Shown here one piece after another: positions 61,974-64,000 of a stretch of DNA of 64,000 nucleotides. A model generated the notes under the pieces. It ran no database searches, was not told where the DNA came from, and saw only the letters and a list, made by a program, of their open reading frames with translations. The DNA is from Methylobacterium sp. Leaf125 (GTDB lineage Bacteria; Pseudomonadota; Alphaproteobacteria; Rhizobiales; Beijerinckiaceae), in contig NZ_LMNU01000001.1 in the NCBI RefSeq assembly GCF_001423085.1, positions 229,648 to 293,647 on the forward strand, written 5' to 3'. Numbering within the stretch: the stretch's first letter is position 1; each line of letters begins with the position of its first letter. The translations under genes were made by a program, and so were the position numbers.

Positions 61974-64000
61974 TCAGGCCACCTCGGCAGCGGAGGCCGC
62001 CGTCAGGGCCGTCATGTTGACGATGCCGCGGACGGTGGCGGTGGGGGTCAGGATGTGCACCGGCCGGGCCGCGCCGAGCAGGATCGGGCCGACGGAGACG
62101 CTCTGGCCGGCCACCACCTTCAGGGCGTTGAAGGTGATGTTGGCCGCCTCCAGGGTCGGCATGACGAGGAGGTTGGCCTCGGCGGTGAGGGCCGAGTCCG
62201 GCCGCAGGCGCCCGAGGATCGTCCGGCTGAGCGCCGTGTCGGCGGACATCTCGCCGTCGATCTCGAGTTCCGGTGCCCGTTCCCGGATGAGCGCCAGGGC
62301 TTCCCGCATCTTGCGCGAGACCGGATCGTCGACGCTGCCGAAATTCGCGGACGAGACCAGGGCGACGTGCGGGGTCTGGCCGAAGCGGCGCATCGCGGCG
62401 GCGGCCTGCACCGTCATGTCGGCGATCTCGGCGGCGCTGGGGTCGCGGTGGATGTAGGGATCGCAGATGAACAGCGTGTGCCGGGGCAGCTGCAGCAGGC
62501 CCATGGCGGCGAGCCCCTGCGCGCCGGGCTTCAGGCCGATGGTCCCCGTCACGGCGGCGAGATGGGCCGGGTAGGTGCCGGTGGTGCCGCAGAGCATGCC
62601 GTCGACCTCGCCGGCCGCGAGCAGCGCGGCGGCCCGCACGGTGGTGTCGGCCCCCGGCGCGGTCTCGACCACGTGCACGTCGGTGCCGATGCGCAGGCGC
62701 AGGCCGAGGCCGGCGATCCGCTCGGCGATGGTCTCGGCCCGGCCGAGGAGGACCGGGGTGGCGAGGCGCTCGTCCACCACCACCTGGGCGGCGCGGAGCA
62801 CGCGGTCCTCCTCACCCTCGGCATAGGCGATCCGCTGGGGGCCGGCCTCCGAATGGGCGCCGGCCTCGGAGGCGGCGGCGAAGACCGGCTGCATCACCGT
62901 GCCGGAGGTGTAGACCAGGCGCTCCAGGGAGCGGCGGTAGGTCTCGACGTCCTTGAAGGGCCGGGTGGCGACGCCGCTGTCGATGGCGGCCTGGGCCACC
63001 GCCGGGGCGACGGTGGTGATCAGGCGCGGGTCGAAGGGGCGCGGAATGAGGTAGTCGGGCCCGAAGCGCAGGTCGTGGGCCCCGTAGGCGGCGGCCACCA
63101 CGTCCGACGGCTCGGCATGGACGAGGTCGGCGAGGGCGCGCACGGCGGCAAGCTTCATGGCCTCGTTGATCTCGGTGGCGCCGACGTCGAGGGCGCCCCG
63201 GAAGATGAAGGGGAAGCACAGGACGTTGTTGACCTGGTTCGGGTAGTCCGAGCGCCCGGTGGCGATGAGGCAGTCGGGCCGCACCTGCTTGGCCAGGGCC
63301 GGCAGGATCTCCGGGTCGGGGTTGGCCAGCGCCAGGATGATCGGCTTGTCGGCCATGCTCGCCACCATCTCGGGCTTGAGCACGCCGCCCTGGGAGACGC
63401 CGAGGAAGATGTCGGCCCCGGCCACGACGTCGCCCAGCGTCCGGGCCGTGGTGTCCCGGGCATAGGCGCGCTTCTGCGCGTCGAGGGAGGCCATCCGGTC
63501 GGTGGAGACCACGCCGCGGGAATCACAGACGACGATGTTCTCCTTGCGCAGGCCGAGGCCCACCAGGATGTTGAGGCAGGCGATGGCGGCGGCGCCCGCG
63601 CCCGAGCAGACCAGGGTGGCGGATTCGATCGGCTTGCCCACCACCGCGAGGGCGTTGATCAGGGCGGCGGCGGCCACGATGGCGGTGCCGTGCTGGTCGT
63701 CGTGGAAGACCGGGATCTTCATGCGCTCGCGCAGCTTCGTCTCGATGACGAAGCACTCGGGAGCCTTGATGTCCTCGAGGTTGATGCCGCCGAAGGTCGG
63801 CTCGAGGCGGGCGACGGTCTCGATGAACTTCTCCGGATCGGTCTCGTCGACCTCGATGTCGAACACGTCGATGCCGGCGAACTTCTTGAACAGGCAGCCC
63901 TTGCCCTCCATCACGGGCTTGCCGGCAAGCGCGCCGATATGGCCGAGGCCGAGCACCGCCGTGCCGTTGGTGATGACCGCCACGAGGTTGCCCCGGGCGG
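61974..64000 (-). CDS. maeB: NADP-dependent malic enzyme with phosphotransacetylase-like domain (partial)
   Basis: The 5' end lies outside the window; 675 codons are visible. The frame is open to the last base (the edge reads [19 protein letters not shown]). Malic enzyme domain: the metal site in [17 protein letters not shown] and [13 protein letters not shown], then the NADP fold [17 protein letters not shown]. After about 320 residues a linker leads to a C-terminal phosphotransacetylase-like domain ([35 protein letters not shown]) that is regulatory, without activity, in MaeB proteins. It converts malate to pyruvate, CO2 and NADPH. Confidence 0.95.
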   Translation of the reverse strand, partial: ARGNLVAVITNGTAVLGLGHIGALAGKPVMEGKGCLFKKFAGIDVFDIEVDETDPEKFIETVARLEPTFGGINLEDIKAPECFVIETKLRERMKIPVFHDDQHGTAIVAAAALINALAVVGKPIESATLVCSGAGAAAIACLNILVGLGLRKENIVVCDSRGVVSTDRMASLDAQKRAYARDTTARTLGDVVAGADIFLGVSQGGVLKPEMVASMADKPIILALANPDPEILPALAKQVRPDCLIATGRSDYPNQVNNVLCFPFIFRGALDVGATEINEAMKLAAVRALADLVHAEPSDVVAAAYGAHDLRFGPDYLIPRPFDPRLITTVAPAVAQAAIDSGVATRPFKDVETYRRSLERLVYTSGTVMQPVFAAASEAGAHSEAGPQRIAYAEGEEDRVLRAAQVVVDERLATPVLLGRAETIAERIAGLGLRLRIGTDVHVVETAPGADTTVRAAALLAAGEVDGMLCGTTGTYPAHLAAVTGTIGLKPGAQGLAAMGLLQLPRHTLFICDPYIHRDPSAAEIADMTVQAAAAMRRFGQTPHVALVSSANFGSVDDPVSRKMREALALIRERAPELEIDGEMSADTALSRTILGRLRPDSALTAEANLLVMPTLEAANITFNALKVVAGQSVSVGPILLGAARPVHILTPTATVRGIVNMTALTAASAAEVA

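Overview
This is a GC-rich window with dense, mostly short-spaced genes. It comes from an alphaproteobacterium, most likely a Methylobacterium or close relative. The reasons are an oxalate-uptake and oxalyl-CoA reduction operon of the type known from Methylobacterium extorquens, an exact EcfG-type general-stress promoter (GGAAC-N16-CGTT) ahead of a CsbD gene, a pair of M16 peptidases like PqqF/PqqG, and alphaproteobacterial forms of RibF, DapD, MaeB and a CenR-like regulator. Genus assignment is inference: there is no rRNA or other marker here. I see no tRNA, rRNA, CRISPR array, insertion sequence or prophage.

Layout. 1-2065: an M20 dipeptidase and spacer. 2066-7576: a four-gene operon, every junction a 4-base stop/start overlap, with two large glycosyltransferases, a repeat protein and an unknown protein. 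7603-10862: minus-strand bioD-fpr, a ring-cleaving dioxygenase-like VOC protein and a HupE/UreJ metal permease. 11026-18384: a minus-strand run ileS-lspA-exported protein-catalytic M16-noncatalytic M16. 18788-21140: small exported and membrane proteins, an EamA transporter and a MarR regulator. 21576-26203: a CDP-sugar operon (rfbF, rfbG, C-methyltransferase, 3,5-epimerase, reductase), apparently for a C-methylated 6-deoxyhexose. 26216-28051: a lone receiver protein and bioA. 28270-34178: two tandem, closely related TonB receptors plus a PepSY membrane protein, an iron-siderophore uptake and reduction unit behind an AT-rich promoter.

34251-42614: ribF, a YcgN-like protein, a class A penicillin-binding protein, a DUF1214/DUF1254-type pair, a lipoprotein, a small conserved ORF, a candidate three-hairpin small RNA with a strong terminator, a Cys-rich exported protein and gshB. 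42689-47447: the oxalate operon oxlT-FAH-panE-like-acyl-CoA synthetase. 47804-52764: stress genes (CsbD, CsbD/DUF883-like), a creatininase-family protein, an ECF sigma/NrsF anti-sigma pair, an isochorismatase-like hydrolase and a manganese catalase. 52831-64000: a hydrolase lacking its nucleophile, dapD, small exported proteins, cyclic-nucleotide-type sensors, a CenR-like regulator, an L,D-transpeptidase, a divergent LysR/epimerase pair with a dyad on the lysR start codon, and the 3' part of a MaeB malic enzyme that runs off the right edge.

The signals that gene content does not explain are: a 17-bp tandem repeat before lspA that makes three chained mini-ORFs; a 14-bp tandem repeat at the end of another gene; the putative anti-Shine-Dalgarno small RNA at 40945-41075; and several strong dyads in intergenic regions.
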